Shown: positions 18,656-27,744, counted from the stretch's first letter. The stretch is DNA of 58,851 nt from Hamadaea sp. (GCF_013362815.1 NZ_JABFVK010000040.1:1-58851), one strand, 5' to 3'. Notes: a model not told the origin generated them from the sequence alone. Translations and numbers: made by a program.

Positions 18656-19180
18656 ATGAGTCACGTAACATCTCGCGCTCATACGGGCGACCCCGACAGC
18701 TCGGGCGACGGCGCTGCGGGTGGGCGTACGCGGCGGCGGTTGACGTCGCAGGTCAAGGACTCGCTGCGCGACCTGCGCAATCAGTTGTCGATGCTGAACC
18801 GGCAGGTGAGCGGAAAGGTCGAGCTCAAGGAGATCGACCTGGACTGCCTGGACCTGATCAGCCGGGAAGGTCCGTTGACTCCCAGTACGCTCGCTCGCCG
18901 GGCGGGGCTGCATCCGGCCACCCTCACGGGCATCCTCGACCGGCTGGAGAAGGCGAACTGGATCGTCCGCGAACGTGACCCCGCCGACCGGCGCGCCGTC
19001 ACGTTGCGGGCGCTACCCGATCGCGGCCGGGAGCTGTTCGGCCTGTTCAGCGGGATGAACAACGCGATGGACGACATCTGCGCCGGCTACAGCGAGGCGG
19101 AGTTGAAGCTGATCGCGGAGTTCCTCGTGCGCGCCCAGGCGGCCGGTGACACCGCCACTCGCGACCTCGCCGTGTCCTGA
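18656..19180 (+). CDS. MarR-family transcriptional regulator
   Basis: 174 residues. Winged-helix core from ~55 to 130, with recognition segment STLARRAGLHPATLTGILDRLEK and wing ERDPADRRAVTLRALP, diagnostic of MarR. The first ~30 residues are a charged extension. Divergent from the NmrA-like/DoxX-like/VOC run, which it probably represses in response to a small molecule or oxidant. Ends 2 bp from the convergent lipid kinase gene. Confidence 0.9.
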   Translation: MSHVTSRAHTGDPDSSGDGAAGGRTRRRLTSQVKDSLRDLRNQLSMLNRQVSGKVELKEIDLDCLDLISREGPLTPSTLARRAGLHPATLTGILDRLEKANWIVRERDPADRRAVTLRALPDRGRELFGLFSGMNNAMDDICAGYSEAELKLIAEFLVRAQAAGDTATRDLAVS

Positions 19181-19182
19181 CC

Positions 19183-20112
19183 TCAGCGGTCGGGGAAATC
19201 CTTCGACACCATCACCCGCAGCGCGTTCGGCACGATGCGCACCCGCACCGGCGTACGCCCGAGCACCTCGCCGTCGACGTCGAGCGGCAACGACGGACTC
19301 GTCTCGACCAGCACTTCGGCGGCGGCGAGAAAGGGCCAACCCTCGACCGTCCGCAGCCGGCCGGTCAGCAGGTGCTGAAGGGTCGCACCGAGTAGATGCC
19401 TTCGCCCGTGCCGCCCCAGCGAGTACGCAATGAGCAGCTGGTCGTCGGCGCTGCCGTCGCGGGCGATCGGATTGCCCGCGTGGGAGTTGCCGTTGGCGAT
19501 GTTGAGCTGATGCGTCCGGAGCCGGCGTACTTCGCCGCCCGCGGTCACCACCGCATCGAACGGCCGATGGCCGGGTAGCCGGGACAACGCCGTCAGCGGG
19601 TACGCCACCCGCCCGAGCCGCCGCTTGAGCCGATGCGGGACGTGCTCGGCGACCTGCGCGGACAGCCCGATCGACACGAGGTTGGTGAAGATCCGCCCGG
19701 CCGCCTCGCCGAGGTCGACGTCGGCCACCTTCCCCTCGGTGAGCAGAGCGAGCGCACCCGGCACCTCCAGCGGGACGCCGAGCGTACGGGCGAAGTTGTT
19801 GGTCGTGCCCAACGGCAGCAGCCCCATCGCCACATCGCGGTGGGCCAGATGCCGCGCCGTCTCGCTGATCGTGCCGTCGCCGCCCCCGGCCACGAGCAGA
19901 TCGGGGCCGAGCGCGATCGCCTCGGCCAGAATCTCGGGCAGCCGCTCAGGCCGCTCCACCCCGTATCGCGCCAGCAAGTCGAACCCGGCCGCGTCCAGGT
20001 GCCGCGAGATCTGCTCGAAGTGGTCACGTCCGCGGCGGGATCGGGTGTTGACGAGCAGCACCGCCCGTCGATCCCGGCGGATCGCGGCGTCCAGCTCGAT
20101 CTTGCTGCGCAT
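19183..20112 (-). CDS. Diacylglycerol/sphingosine kinase-family lipid kinase (YegS/BmrU type)
   Basis: 309 residues starting MRSKIELDAAIRR. The catalytic domain shows LLVNTRSRRG, the nucleotide loop VAGGGDGTIS (74-83) and LLPLGTTNNFAR (98-109), the signature of the DAGK catalytic family. The C-terminal beta domain ends with LDVDGEVLGRTPV. It would phosphorylate a lipid alcohol with ATP at the membrane; the substrate is unknown. No good ribosome site precedes 20112, and a GTG nine codons upstream is possible. Same strand as the MFS gene, 23 bp after its stop. Confidence 0.9.
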   Translation of the reverse strand: MRSKIELDAAIRRDRRAVLLVNTRSRRGRDHFEQISRHLDAAGFDLLARYGVERPERLPEILAEAIALGPDLLVAGGGDGTISETARHLAHRDVAMGLLPLGTTNNFARTLGVPLEVPGALALLTEGKVADVDLGEAAGRIFTNLVSIGLSAQVAEHVPHRLKRRLGRVAYPLTALSRLPGHRPFDAVVTAGGEVRRLRTHQLNIANGNSHAGNPIARDGSADDQLLIAYSLGRHGRRHLLGATLQHLLTGRLRTVEGWPFLAAAEVLVETSPSLPLDVDGEVLGRTPVRVRIVPNALRVMVSKDFPDR

Positions 20113-20135
20113 GGCGGGAGATGTTACCGACCTGC

Positions 20136-21377
20136 TCACCATGTTGTACGCGGCTTTTCGGCGGCCACCGGGCGAAGCCCGGCTTCCGGCGTACTGCGCG
20201 GATCGGTTGCGATGGCTGCGGGCAGAGTCAGCCGGGCGACGATCGCGGCCACAAGGACCGTGGCGCTGGCCAGGAGAAGCGCTCCGAACAGGCCGATCCA
20301 GCCCGACAAAGCCGGTCCGAGGAGCGCTCCGGCCAGCGTCGCGAGGGAATCCGTGGCGTAGAAGGCAGCGAGCACCCGGCCGCGTACGCCGTCGGGGGTG
20401 GCGCTTTGCAACCGGTATTGCGTTGCCGCAACTGCGATCGCACCCGGTACGCCCGCCGCAGTGATGCCCGCGAGCGCGATCGGGAGGTTCGGTGCGGTGA
20501 AGAGGACGAGGAAGCAAAGTCCGACCGCGAAGTAGGTCGCACCGAGCAGGGTTCGAGTGGAGTAGCGGGGCAGCAGTCGTCCGGCCACAGCTGAGCCGAG
20601 CAGGTAACCGACGCCGAGACCGGTGATCAGGAGCCCCAACGTCTGTGGCGGTTGCCCGAGACGTACGGCGAGGAAGGGGATGAGCAGTGCCGTGAGCGCG
20701 GCGTTCGCCGTCCAGTACGCCCACGTCGTCACCGCCAAGGCCCGCAGGAACGGCGTACCGATGAGAAAGGCGAGACCAGCGCGGAGAGTGCCCGATGCGG
20801 ATGCCGGTCCGACCGCGGACCTGATCGGAAGCCGGGCGAGCAGACCGGCGGCGACCAGGTAACTCGCGGCGTCGAGCAGGACGACGTGCGCGAACGCGCC
20901 CTGAGTGAGCAGCGCGGTGCCGAGGACGGGCGCGGTGAGCCGCAGGACGGATTGCGTGATCGAGGTCGTGCCGGTCGCGGCGATCAGGTCGGCGTCGGCC
21001 GGAACGACCTGCGGGGTGAGGGCGCGGATCGCGGGCTGGAGGAAGGCGACGACGGACGTCTCGAGAACCAGTCCGATGTAGATGGACGTGGTGCCCGGAA
21101 GGAGCATCACCAGGACCGCTACGGCCGCTGCGAGGTGAGCGACGACGAGCAGACGTCGGCGGTCGAAGCGGTCGGCCAGGACACCCGCCCACGGGGCGAG
21201 CAGAATGGCCGGCGCGGCTTCCAGGGCGAGCGCGAGCCCGGTCGCGGTGGCCTGGCCGGTGAGCCGGTAGACCTGCACCGGCACGGCGATGGTGAGCAGC
21301 CAGGAGCCGAGCGAGGAGACGGTGGCAGAAGTCCACAAGAGACGGAAGCCGGAGTGGCGGGCGAGGACGGGCCGCAT
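20136..21377 (-). CDS. MFS transporter (EntS/MFS_3-like exporter)
   Basis: 413 residues with about 12 predicted helices. The loop motif GVLADRFDRRRLLVVAH after helix 2 and its counterpart in the second half (PDGVRGRVLAAFYATDS) are typical of proton-driven major facilitator exporters of the enterobactin-exporter-like branch. Substrate unknown. Divergent from a small XRE regulator 47 bp away, a likely local controller. The start at 21377 is preferred because residues upstream are hydrophilic and unlike the family. Confidence 0.9.
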   Translation of the reverse strand: MRPVLARHSGFRLLWTSATVSSLGSWLLTIAVPVQVYRLTGQATATGLALALEAAPAILLAPWAGVLADRFDRRRLLVVAHLAAAVAVLVMLLPGTTSIYIGLVLETSVVAFLQPAIRALTPQVVPADADLIAATGTTSITQSVLRLTAPVLGTALLTQGAFAHVVLLDAASYLVAAGLLARLPIRSAVGPASASGTLRAGLAFLIGTPFLRALAVTTWAYWTANAALTALLIPFLAVRLGQPPQTLGLLITGLGVGYLLGSAVAGRLLPRYSTRTLLGATYFAVGLCFLVLFTAPNLPIALAGITAAGVPGAIAVAATQYRLQSATPDGVRGRVLAAFYATDSLATLAGALLGPALSGWIGLFGALLLASATVLVAAIVARLTLPAAIATDPRSTPEAGLRPVAAEKPRTTW

Positions 21378-21424
21378 ATTCCGGAGGGTATTCTCAGGGG
21401 ACAGTCTGTGGCAAGATATGTCGT

Positions 21425-21844
21425 GTGGAAATAGGCGACCTGGGCGCGCGGCTCCGCGCACGGCGTACGGCCGCCGGGCGGACAATCGCGTCGGTGGCGG
21501 CGGACGCCGGATTGTCGGTGCCCTACATCGCGAACCTGGAGAACGGCCGGGGCAACCCGACGCTCGCGGCGATCGCGGCGCTGGCCAGGGCGCTCGGCCT
21601 CACACTGCGGATCGAGTTCGCCGAGGATGCGGCCGACGCGGGGCCGCCCGACTCGCTGATCGAGTTCACCCGTGGGCGGCGCTTCCATGAAGAGGTGCGA
21701 CACCTTCCCCCGGAGGCCCGGGAGCGCCTGCTCACGGCGATGGCAGCGCTCGGCGAAGTGGCCGGACGCCCGCTGACCGAACTCGACTGGCATCGCGTGC
21801 TCGACACGGTAGTCCTGCTCAATCGGCGTACGCCTGCCGGTTAG
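21425..21844 (+). CDS. XRE-family helix-turn-helix regulator
   Basis: 139 residues with a GTG start. The N-terminal HTH (~8-60) is RLRARRTAAGRTIASVAADA followed by LSVPYIANLENGRGNPTLAAI. The C-terminal half is acidic and has no recognised ligand domain. An AT-rich stretch (AAGATATG) immediately upstream suggests a very short leader or leaderless transcript. Divergent from the MFS exporter and followed 9 bp later by the PRPP synthetase gene. Confidence 0.87.
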   Translation: MEIGDLGARLRARRTAAGRTIASVAADAGLSVPYIANLENGRGNPTLAAIAALARALGLTLRIEFAEDAADAGPPDSLIEFTRGRRFHEEVRHLPPEARERLLTAMAALGEVAGRPLTELDWHRVLDTVVLLNRRTPAG

Positions 21845-21853
21845 GCTGACGGC

Positions 21854-22792
21854 GTGCGCGACATCGCGGTCTTTTCCGGAAGTGCCCATCCCGAGCTGGC
21901 CGAGGAGATCTGTGATCAACTCGAAGTGCCGCTGCTGCCGACCCGCCTCTCCCGCTTCGCCAACGACTGCCTGGAGGTGCAGCTGCAGGCGAACGTCCGC
22001 GAACGGGACGTCTTCCTGATCCAGCCGCTCGTCCCGCCGACCCAGGACCACCTCGTCGAGCTGCTCATGATGATCGACGCCGCCCGGGGCGCTTCAGCGA
22101 GCCGGATCACCGCCGTCATCCCGCACTACGCGTACGCGCGATCGGACAAGAAGGACGCGCCCCGGATCTCCATCGGCGGCCGCCTCGTCGCCGACCTGCT
22201 CGTGTCGGCCGGCGCCAGCCGCGTACTCGCCATGGCGTTGCACTCGCCGCAGGTGCACGGGTTCTTCAGCGTACCGGTCGATCATCTGCACGCCCTGCGC
22301 GAGCTAGCCCAGCACTTCCGCGGATACGACCTGAGCAACACGGTCGTGGTCTCGCCCGACCTCGGCAACGCCAAGGAGGCCGCCGCGTTCGCCCGGCTGC
22401 TCGGCGTACCGGTGGCGACGGGGGCGAAGCAACGCTTCAGCGACGACCGGGTGGAGATCAGCGCCATCATCGGCGAAGTGGCCGACCGCGACGTCATCGT
22501 CCTCGACGACGAGATCGCCAAGGGCACGACCATCGTCGAGCTGCTCAAACACCTGCGGGAGCGGGGCGTCCGGACAATCCGGATCGCCTGTACGCACGGT
22601 CTGTTCACGGCGGGTGCGGTCGACCGGCTGGCCGAGGAGCCCGGGGTGGCCGAGATCGTCTGCACCAACACGGTGCCGATTTCGAAGGAGAAGCGCATCC
22701 CGAAGCTGACGGTGATCTCCGTCGCGCCGGCGTTGGCCGAGGCGATGCGGCGAATCCACAACGGAGAATCCGTCAGCGTCTTGTTCGGCTGA
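21854..22792 (+). CDS. prs: Ribose-phosphate pyrophosphokinase (PRPP synthetase)
   Basis: 312 residues, GTG start. It makes PRPP from ribose 5-phosphate and ATP for nucleotide, His and Trp synthesis. Hallmarks: FSGSAHPELAEEI at the N-terminus, DVFLIQPL, the metal/ATP loop IPHYAYARSDKKD, and the phosphate-binding loop VIVLDDEIAKGTT. Length fits Prs. RFSDDRVE replaces the usual RP..N-type flexible-loop sequence, and the enzyme is diverged enough to be an accessory copy rather than the housekeeping one. A long hairpin follows. Confidence 0.87.
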   Translation: MRDIAVFSGSAHPELAEEICDQLEVPLLPTRLSRFANDCLEVQLQANVRERDVFLIQPLVPPTQDHLVELLMMIDAARGASASRITAVIPHYAYARSDKKDAPRISIGGRLVADLLVSAGASRVLAMALHSPQVHGFFSVPVDHLHALRELAQHFRGYDLSNTVVVSPDLGNAKEAAAFARLLGVPVATGAKQRFSDDRVEISAIIGEVADRDVIVLDDEIAKGTTIVELLKHLRERGVRTIRIACTHGLFTAGAVDRLAEEPGVAEIVCTNTVPISKEKRIPKLTVISVAPALAEAMRRIHNGESVSVLFG

Positions 22793-22820
22793 CCCTCCCG
22801 CCGGGCGGCCGGCCGGGTTC

Positions 22821-22882
22821 CTGCAGATCACGGTTATCCATGCTTCCCAGCGCTGGGAGGGATGGATAACCGTGATCTGCAG
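22821..22882. repeat. 62-nt near-perfect palindrome downstream of prs
   Basis: Two perfect 21-nt arms (22821-22841 and 22862-22882, CTGCAGATCACGGTTATCCAT and its complement) flank a 20-nt centre that itself contains CCCAGCGCTGGG. As RNA it folds into a stem of about 30 bp. It may terminate prs, but the length and perfection suggest a mobile palindromic (REP- or MITE-like) element. Confidence 0.75.
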
Positions 22883-22969
22883 GGAGACAAAACCCTGATC
22901 TAACGCCCAAACCGACCCCGGCGAGTTAGCGTCGTACTCGACGACTGCTTTCGCCGCCGGGAGGGCGCG

Positions 22970-23524
22970 ATGCTGACGACCGAGGCCCGGCGGTTCCTGA
23001 CCGCCAAGCTGGACCGGCGGTTCGACCTGCTCGATGTGGACGGCGACGGCCATCTCGGCGAACGGGAGCTGGACGATCTCGCCGTGGGCATCGCCGCCGG
23101 GTTCGACGTTCCGCTGGACGCGCCCACCGCCGTCGCGCTGCGGCAGGCGTACGGGCGGATGTGGAGCGAACTGTCCCAGCTGGACGCCGACGGTGACGGC
23201 CTGATCAGCCGGGGGCAGTACGTCGACGTCTGGCTGCGTGAAGCCGAGCATCCCGGGCTGCTCGCGGAACTCGTGCGTACCTGCGCCGAGGCGGTGGCCG
23301 CGGTGGCGGGTGCCGAGGGTGACTTCTACGAACCCGCCTTCGTACGCCTCCAGGCGCTCTCCGGAGCGCACCCCGACCAGGGAGCCGCGGCGTTCGCCCG
23401 GCTGGACAGCGACCACGACGGGATGGTGTCGGTGACCCAGTTCGCCGACGCCTACGCGGACTTCTTCAGCAGCACCGATCCGGCTGCGCCGGGTAACGCC
23501 CTGTTCGGCCGCATCGAACCGTGA
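22970..23524 (+). CDS. EF-hand calcium-binding protein
   Basis: 184 residues with three canonical EF-hand loops: DVDGDGHLGERE (~22-33), DADGDGLISRGQ (~71-82) and DSDHDGMVSVTQ (~144-155). Layout resembles calerythrin-like actinobacterial calcium buffers. No signal peptide, so cytoplasmic. It may buffer or sense calcium; the target is unknown. Single gene, 19 bp before the DUF6069-like gene. Confidence 0.88.
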   Translation: MLTTEARRFLTAKLDRRFDLLDVDGDGHLGERELDDLAVGIAAGFDVPLDAPTAVALRQAYGRMWSELSQLDADGDGLISRGQYVDVWLREAEHPGLLAELVRTCAEAVAAVAGAEGDFYEPAFVRLQALSGAHPDQGAAAFARLDSDHDGMVSVTQFADAYADFFSSTDPAAPGNALFGRIEP

Positions 23525-23543
23525 TGAGGGCTATCGTGAGCCT

Positions 23544-24005
23544 ATGTCCGTGTATCACGCACGGCCCCTGGTTGATCCGCGCCGACTGTGGACCGGTGGC
23601 GTCGTCGCCGCGATCGTGGTGGCCGGCGTCGCGGTGGTCTGTTTCCTGATCGTGCGCGGCATCCTCGACATCCCGGTGCTCGGCGTCGACCTCTCCGGTG
23701 GCGTGTTCCTGCCCTCCATGCTCGGGTATGCCCTCGGCGCAGCGGCGCTGACGCTGATCATGACGGGCCTGGCCCATCTGCTGCTGCTCACGACGCCGCG
23801 CCCGCGCTTCTTCCTGGGCTGGATCATCGGTGTGCTCACCGCGATCGCGGTGATCGTCCCGTTCACCAAGGGCGCGCCGTTCGAGGTCCAGCTTGCGACC
23901 GCCACCGTCAACCTGATCGTCGGCTCCACCATCGGCGTCATGCTCTCCACCACCGCCGCGGCCAGCGCCGGACGCAACGTGCCACCTGCGTACCCGGTGG
24001 CATGA
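23544..24005 (+). CDS. DUF6069-like four-helix membrane protein
   Basis: 153 residues starting MSVYHARPLVDPRRLWTGG. Four predicted helices (about 17-39, 53-85, 93-107, 115-140) and the LWTGG-helix-VDLSGGVF pattern fit the actinobacterial DUF6069 membrane family as I remember it. Function unknown. Followed 33 bp later by the CDF transporter gene. Confidence 0.75.
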   Translation: MSVYHARPLVDPRRLWTGGVVAAIVVAGVAVVCFLIVRGILDIPVLGVDLSGGVFLPSMLGYALGAAALTLIMTGLAHLLLLTTPRPRFFLGWIIGVLTAIAVIVPFTKGAPFEVQLATATVNLIVGSTIGVMLSTTAAASAGRNVPPAYPVA

Positions 24006-24038
24006 CCGGCCCGGGGACGGTCATCGGCCGGCACGATC

Positions 24039-24971
24039 ATGACCGAGACTGAGGCGCCCGCCGAGCGCGAGAGCCTCGGCACTGTCATCGTCGCGGGCCT
24101 GTCCAACCTCGCGATCGCCGTCGCCAAAGCGATCGCGGGCCTCATCTCCGGTTCGGCCGGCATGCTCTCCGAGGCTGCCCACTCGGTCGCGGACACGGTC
24201 ACGGAGTTGTTGCTGCTCACAGCGTTGATCCGGGGCGATCGGCCGGCCGACGACGAGCATCCGTTCGGCTACGGCAAGTCTGCGTTCTTCTGGGCCTTCC
24301 TCGCCGCGATGGCGACACTGGTCGCGGGGGCTGGATTCGCAGTCACGCACGGTCTCCACACCATCCGCAACGGTGAGGAGATGGGCGACTACACCATCTC
24401 GTACATCGTCCTCGCGGTGTCGTTCGTCCTGGAGGGAATCTCGCTGCGGCGCGCGGTGCGCCAGGTCCGCGGTTCGGCTCGGCGGCTGCATCTCAAGGCG
24501 ATGGCGTACCTGCGGCTCACGCCGGACACCTCGGTCAAGGCGGTGGTCCTGGAGGATTCGGCCGCACTGGTCGGCCTCGGCCTCGCCGGGCTCGGCCTGC
24601 TGCTGACCGAGCTAACGGGCGACACGTTCTACGACGGCGCGGCCTCGGTCGCGATCGGCTTGCTCCTGGCCGTGGTCGCGCTCACGCTCGCGCGCGCCAA
24701 CGTGTCGCTGCTCGTCGGTCAGGCGCCCTCGCCTCGCTGGCAATTTGCGATACGCCGAGAGCTGGAATCGGATCCGGTGATCCAGCGGGTGCTGACCCTC
24801 AACGCCATGTTCCTCGGGCCGGACAGCGTGCTGGTGGCGGCCGAAGTCGACGTGGCCGACTCGGCGACGGGGGCCGAGATCGAGGCAGCCGCCGACGCAG
24901 CGGCGAAACGGTTGCAGGAGCGGTATCCGGTGATCCGCCACGTGTACCTCGACCCGACCGCCACCCCGTAG
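24039..24971 (+). CDS. Cation diffusion facilitator (CDF) transporter
   Basis: 310 residues. Helix 2 carries the metal-site signature AAHSVADTVTE and helix 5 carries VLEDSAALVG, with EHPFGYGKSAFFWAFLA between helices 2 and 3, all typical of proton-coupled exporters of zinc or related divalent metals. A C-terminal cytoplasmic domain (~225-310) ends in HVYLDPT. Metal specificity cannot be assigned. An 11-bp hairpin follows. Confidence 0.92.
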   Translation: MTETEAPAERESLGTVIVAGLSNLAIAVAKAIAGLISGSAGMLSEAAHSVADTVTELLLLTALIRGDRPADDEHPFGYGKSAFFWAFLAAMATLVAGAGFAVTHGLHTIRNGEEMGDYTISYIVLAVSFVLEGISLRRAVRQVRGSARRLHLKAMAYLRLTPDTSVKAVVLEDSAALVGLGLAGLGLLLTELTGDTFYDGAASVAIGLLLAVVALTLARANVSLLVGQAPSPRWQFAIRRELESDPVIQRVLTLNAMFLGPDSVLVAAEVDVADSATGAEIEAAADAAAKRLQERYPVIRHVYLDPTATP

Positions 24972-24972
24972 C

Positions 24973-25004
24973 GGCGCGGTGACCCTAGGGAGAGTCGCCG
25001 CGCC
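24973..25004 (+). terminator. Hairpin after CDF gene
   Basis: Eleven-bp stem with one mismatch (24973-24983 with 24994-25004), 10-nt loop, overlapping the region just after the CDF stop. It sits between convergent genes and could serve both strands. Confidence 0.6.
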
Positions 25005-25015
25005 GAGGGGATGGG

Positions 25016-25366
25016 CTACTTCGCCGGGGCGGACGGGGCGCCGGACGGGGGAGTGCCGTGTGGACGGCCGGGGCCGCCGCCCAGCAAGCCCAGCTTGGCC
25101 GCCTTCAGTACGGCGTCAGCCTCGGCCTGGGTCAGCTTGCCCGCCTTGACGGCGGCGTCGAGCCGTTCCTTGAGCTTGGCCGTCCGGTCCACATCGGACT
25201 TGCCGTGCTCCCGGGGCTGGGGCTTGCCGGACTCGGTCGTCGACGCCGAGCCGGTCGGCTTGGGGGTTCCGTCGGCGGCCCAGGCGGCCACCGGGGCTGC
25301 GATGCCCAGCGCGAGTACGCCGGACGCCCCGAGCGTCACCACCATCTTCTTCGAAAGCTTCACCAT
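25016..25366 (-). CDS. Small exported protein, unrecognised
   Basis: 116 residues starting MVKLSKKMVVTLGASGVLAL, with a signal peptide ending near AAWA before ADGTPKP. The mature part is Lys/Pro-rich with a helical core (LKERLDAAVKAGKLTQAEAD) that recalls repeats seen in small secreted actinobacterial proteins. Function unknown. The 25366 start has an excellent GGAGGCG ribosome site; the frame extends 16 codons upstream without one. Confidence 0.75.
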   Translation of the reverse strand: MVKLSKKMVVTLGASGVLALGIAAPVAAWAADGTPKPTGSASTTESGKPQPREHGKSDVDRTAKLKERLDAAVKAGKLTQAEADAVLKAAKLGLLGGGPGRPHGTPPSGAPSAPAK

Positions 25367-25559
25367 TTTCTTCGCCTCCTCGCGATCGGGTGAGCCGTCG
25401 AAGCTGGCTGGCAATTCTCAATGCAAGACCCGGTCAACCTCAGGGGAGCCGCAAAGATCGGTCAATGTGCCGCCCGTTTCGTGGCCGGCCACCCGATCCG
25501 TCCGGTGGTGCGTTCAGCCGGTCGGCAGGTGGCGGGCAGGCGTACCGCAGCGATCTTCG

Positions 25560-26249
25560 TCAGTTCCCCGAGGGTCGGCGACGCCAGGCGAGCCCGGCGA
25601 AGACCGCCGCGAGAGCCGCCACGGCCAGCGCCGCGACGGCCAAACCGGTGCTCGCATCGGAGGAGTCGTCCGCGGTGGCGGTGACAGCGGCCGTAGACGG
25701 CGAGGCGGCGGTCTTGCCGGTCAGCTTGAGCACCGGCGCCGGGCGGTCGGGCTCGGGCCGGCCGTCCTGCGGGACCTCGATCCAGCGCACGACGTCGCCG
25801 TCGGAGTACGTCTGCAACGCCTTGAAAACGATCTGGTCGGCCTGCGGCAGCGGCCCGGCGGAGACGTCGAACTCCTGGAACTGGCCGGGCTTGATGGCGG
25901 CGTCGCCGGTGGCGGTCCAGGTGATCTTCGTGACCGCCTCGGTGATCTCGCTTTCGCCCGTCTTGACCGGGGCGGGCAGCTTGGACTTCTCGGTCGCCAC
26001 CGTCCAGCCCGGCACCGGCTTGACGGAGATGTGCCCGATGGGCTGCTCGACGGGCAGGACGACCTCGAGCTTGGTCGTCGTGGCGGAGTCCTTCTCGTTC
26101 GGCACCCGGAAGGTCAGCTTGGCGTAGCCGCCCTGCACCGCCTGGCTCGGGTTCACCGTGACGTGCGCGGACGCGGCGCTCGCCGAGACGGCGACCACGG
26201 CCGTGGCGACGGCCAGCGTCACGAGTGCACGCTTGAAGAGACTTCTCAT
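25560..26249 (-). CDS. YcnI (DUF1775) family protein
   Basis: 229 residues. A signal peptide ends SASAASA before HVTVNPSQAVQGGYAK, so the mature N-terminal His and the VPNE strand match the YcnI family, periplasmic/cell-surface copper-related proteins. A Pro-rich linker follows, then a C-terminal membrane helix (LAVAALAVAALAAVFAG) and a basic tail that would anchor the protein. Usually found with copper-handling genes, which are not evident here. ATG at 26249. Confidence 0.9.
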   Translation of the reverse strand: MRSLFKRALVTLAVATAVVAVSASAASAHVTVNPSQAVQGGYAKLTFRVPNEKDSATTTKLEVVLPVEQPIGHISVKPVPGWTVATEKSKLPAPVKTGESEITEAVTKITWTATGDAAIKPGQFQEFDVSAGPLPQADQIVFKALQTYSDGDVVRWIEVPQDGRPEPDRPAPVLKLTGKTAASPSTAAVTATADDSSDASTGLAVAALAVAALAAVFAGLAWRRRPSGN

Positions 26250-26361
26250 CGGACCTCATCCCATGTGACGTGCCCTGGCCCAGGAGCGGGCGAGGGTGCG
26301 CCATGCAGGTCGCCGGGATGCGCGGCTAAGTTCCCGCGGAGATCCGGATTGGCCGGAGATT

Positions 26362-27216
26362 TCAGTCGCTGGCCGGACGGGAGTGGGGGATCTCCGGCGG
26401 GATGGGCGGTTCGCGGCCGGCCTGACCCGCGTCGGCCTCGGGCTGGGCCATCCGGTCGAAGAATCGCAGCAGCTCGACGGGGAACGGCATGACCAGCGTC
26501 GAGTTCTTCTCCGCGGCGACCTCGACGACGGTCTGGAGGAGCCGCAGCTGCATCGCGCCCGGGGTCTCGGCCATGATCGTGGAGGCGTCGGCGAGACTCT
26601 GGGCGGCGCGGAACTCGCCGTCGGCGGTGATGACGCGAGCGCGCCGTTCCCGTTCGGCCTCCGCCTGCTTGGACATCGCACGCTTCATCTGCTCGGGCAG
26701 CTGCACGTCTTTGATCTCGACCCGATCGACGTGTACGCCCCACGCCTGTGTCGGCGAGTCCAGGAGCGCCCGCAGCTCGCGATGCAGCTCGTCGCGGTTG
26801 GACAGCAGATCGTCGAGCTCGCTCTTGCCGATGATCGACCGCAGCGACGTCTGGGCCAGCAGTTCCACCGCGACGATGTAGTTCTGGACTTCGATCACGG
26901 CTCGATAGGGATCGGAGACGCGGAAGTAGACCACGGCGTCGACCTTCACCGAGACGTTGTCCCGGGTGATGCCCTCCTGCGACGGCACGGGCAGCGTCAC
27001 GATCTGCACGTTGACCTTCCGGAGCCGGTCGACGAGCGGGATGATGACCGCGAGCCCCGGTTGGCGTACGCGGGATCGGGCCCGGCCGAACCGGAACACG
27101 ACACCCCGTTCGATCTGGTTGACGATCCGGACGCCGCCGAACAGCACCCAGACGAAGACCAACGCGGCCAGCGCGCACAGCGCCGTCCCCAGCAGTGTCG
27201 CGACCTCGCCGTCCAT
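26362..27216 (-). CDS. SPFH/Band 7 (slipin-like) membrane protein
   Basis: 284 residues. One N-terminal membrane helix (~8-28) is followed by the band 7 domain: IERGVVFRFGR, GLAVIIPLVDRL, DNVSVKVDAVVYFRV and a long AEAERERRARVITADGEFRAAQ helix that drives oligomerisation. Stomatin-like length. Role in membrane organisation or protease regulation is known for the family; the partner here is unknown, as no NfeD gene is adjacent. Confidence 0.92.
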   Translation of the reverse strand: MDGEVATLLGTALCALAALVFVWVLFGGVRIVNQIERGVVFRFGRARSRVRQPGLAVIIPLVDRLRKVNVQIVTLPVPSQEGITRDNVSVKVDAVVYFRVSDPYRAVIEVQNYIVAVELLAQTSLRSIIGKSELDDLLSNRDELHRELRALLDSPTQAWGVHVDRVEIKDVQLPEQMKRAMSKQAEAERERRARVITADGEFRAAQSLADASTIMAETPGAMQLRLLQTVVEVAAEKNSTLVMPFPVELLRFFDRMAQPEADAGQAGREPPIPPEIPHSRPASD

Positions 27217-27246
27217 GACGGGCAGACTATCGAACCTTCACAATGC

Positions 27247-27744
27247 TTAGGGGGCCTCGTCGTCCTCTTCGTACGCCGACTCCCGGCCCTGCAGGAAGAT
27301 CCGCAGGTCGTTGGAGATGACGGAGTCGCCGTTCTCCCGTCGTCGCAGGCCCCGCCGGATCGGCTGCGACCGCTTGCCGTTGCGGGCCGCGCCCGGCTGC
27401 GGCTGCAGCGTACGGATCTCGGCGCGCAGACCGGAGCAGGCCGCCTCCACGGTGGCGATCAAACGCGCCTCCGTCTGCGCCAGCTCTCGGCGTACTTTGG
27501 TCACCTCGGCTCGGGTGTACCCCACGACCAGCGCCAATACGGCCGCCGCCGCCAGTCCGATCACGACGCTGATCGTCTTCAGATGCCCGTCGCCGAGACC
27601 GGCGAGGATCCAGCCCAGGCTGACCACGAGTCCGGAGGCGGCGCAGATGGCCACCCGGATCATCAGCTCACCGCCCCGGCCGGTCGGCGTACGCGCGGCC
27701 GGCACGACGACCGGGGGCACCTGTTCGGAATCGCTCTCCGCCAT
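27247..27744 (-). CDS. Locus A two-helix membrane protein (paralogue of 37514-37999)
   Basis: 165 residues starting MAESDSEQVPPVVVPAART. Two predicted helices (about 36-55 and 62-80) are followed by a helical segment (EVTKVRRELAQTEARL) and a basic tail ending ISNDLRIFLQGRESAYEE. The locus B protein has the same plan and tail (LSNEFQMYLQGRESRFNE). Each is downstream of an XRE gene on the same strand. GGGAGG precedes the ATG. Not a family I recognise; it could be a membrane partner of the regulators. Confidence 0.8.
   Translation of the reverse strand: MAESDSEQVPPVVVPAARTPTGRGGELMIRVAICAASGLVVSLGWILAGLGDGHLKTISVVIGLAAAAVLALVVGYTRAEVTKVRRELAQTEARLIATVEAACSGLRAEIRTLQPQPGAARNGKRSQPIRRGLRRRENGDSVISNDLRIFLQGRESAYEEDDEAP

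Noticed and set aside
20112-20145. Extended start for the lipid kinase fused with the upstream MFS frame
   Set aside because: The kinase domain begins at MRSK and the long upstream frame is an antisense-like Arg/His-rich shadow of the MFS gene.
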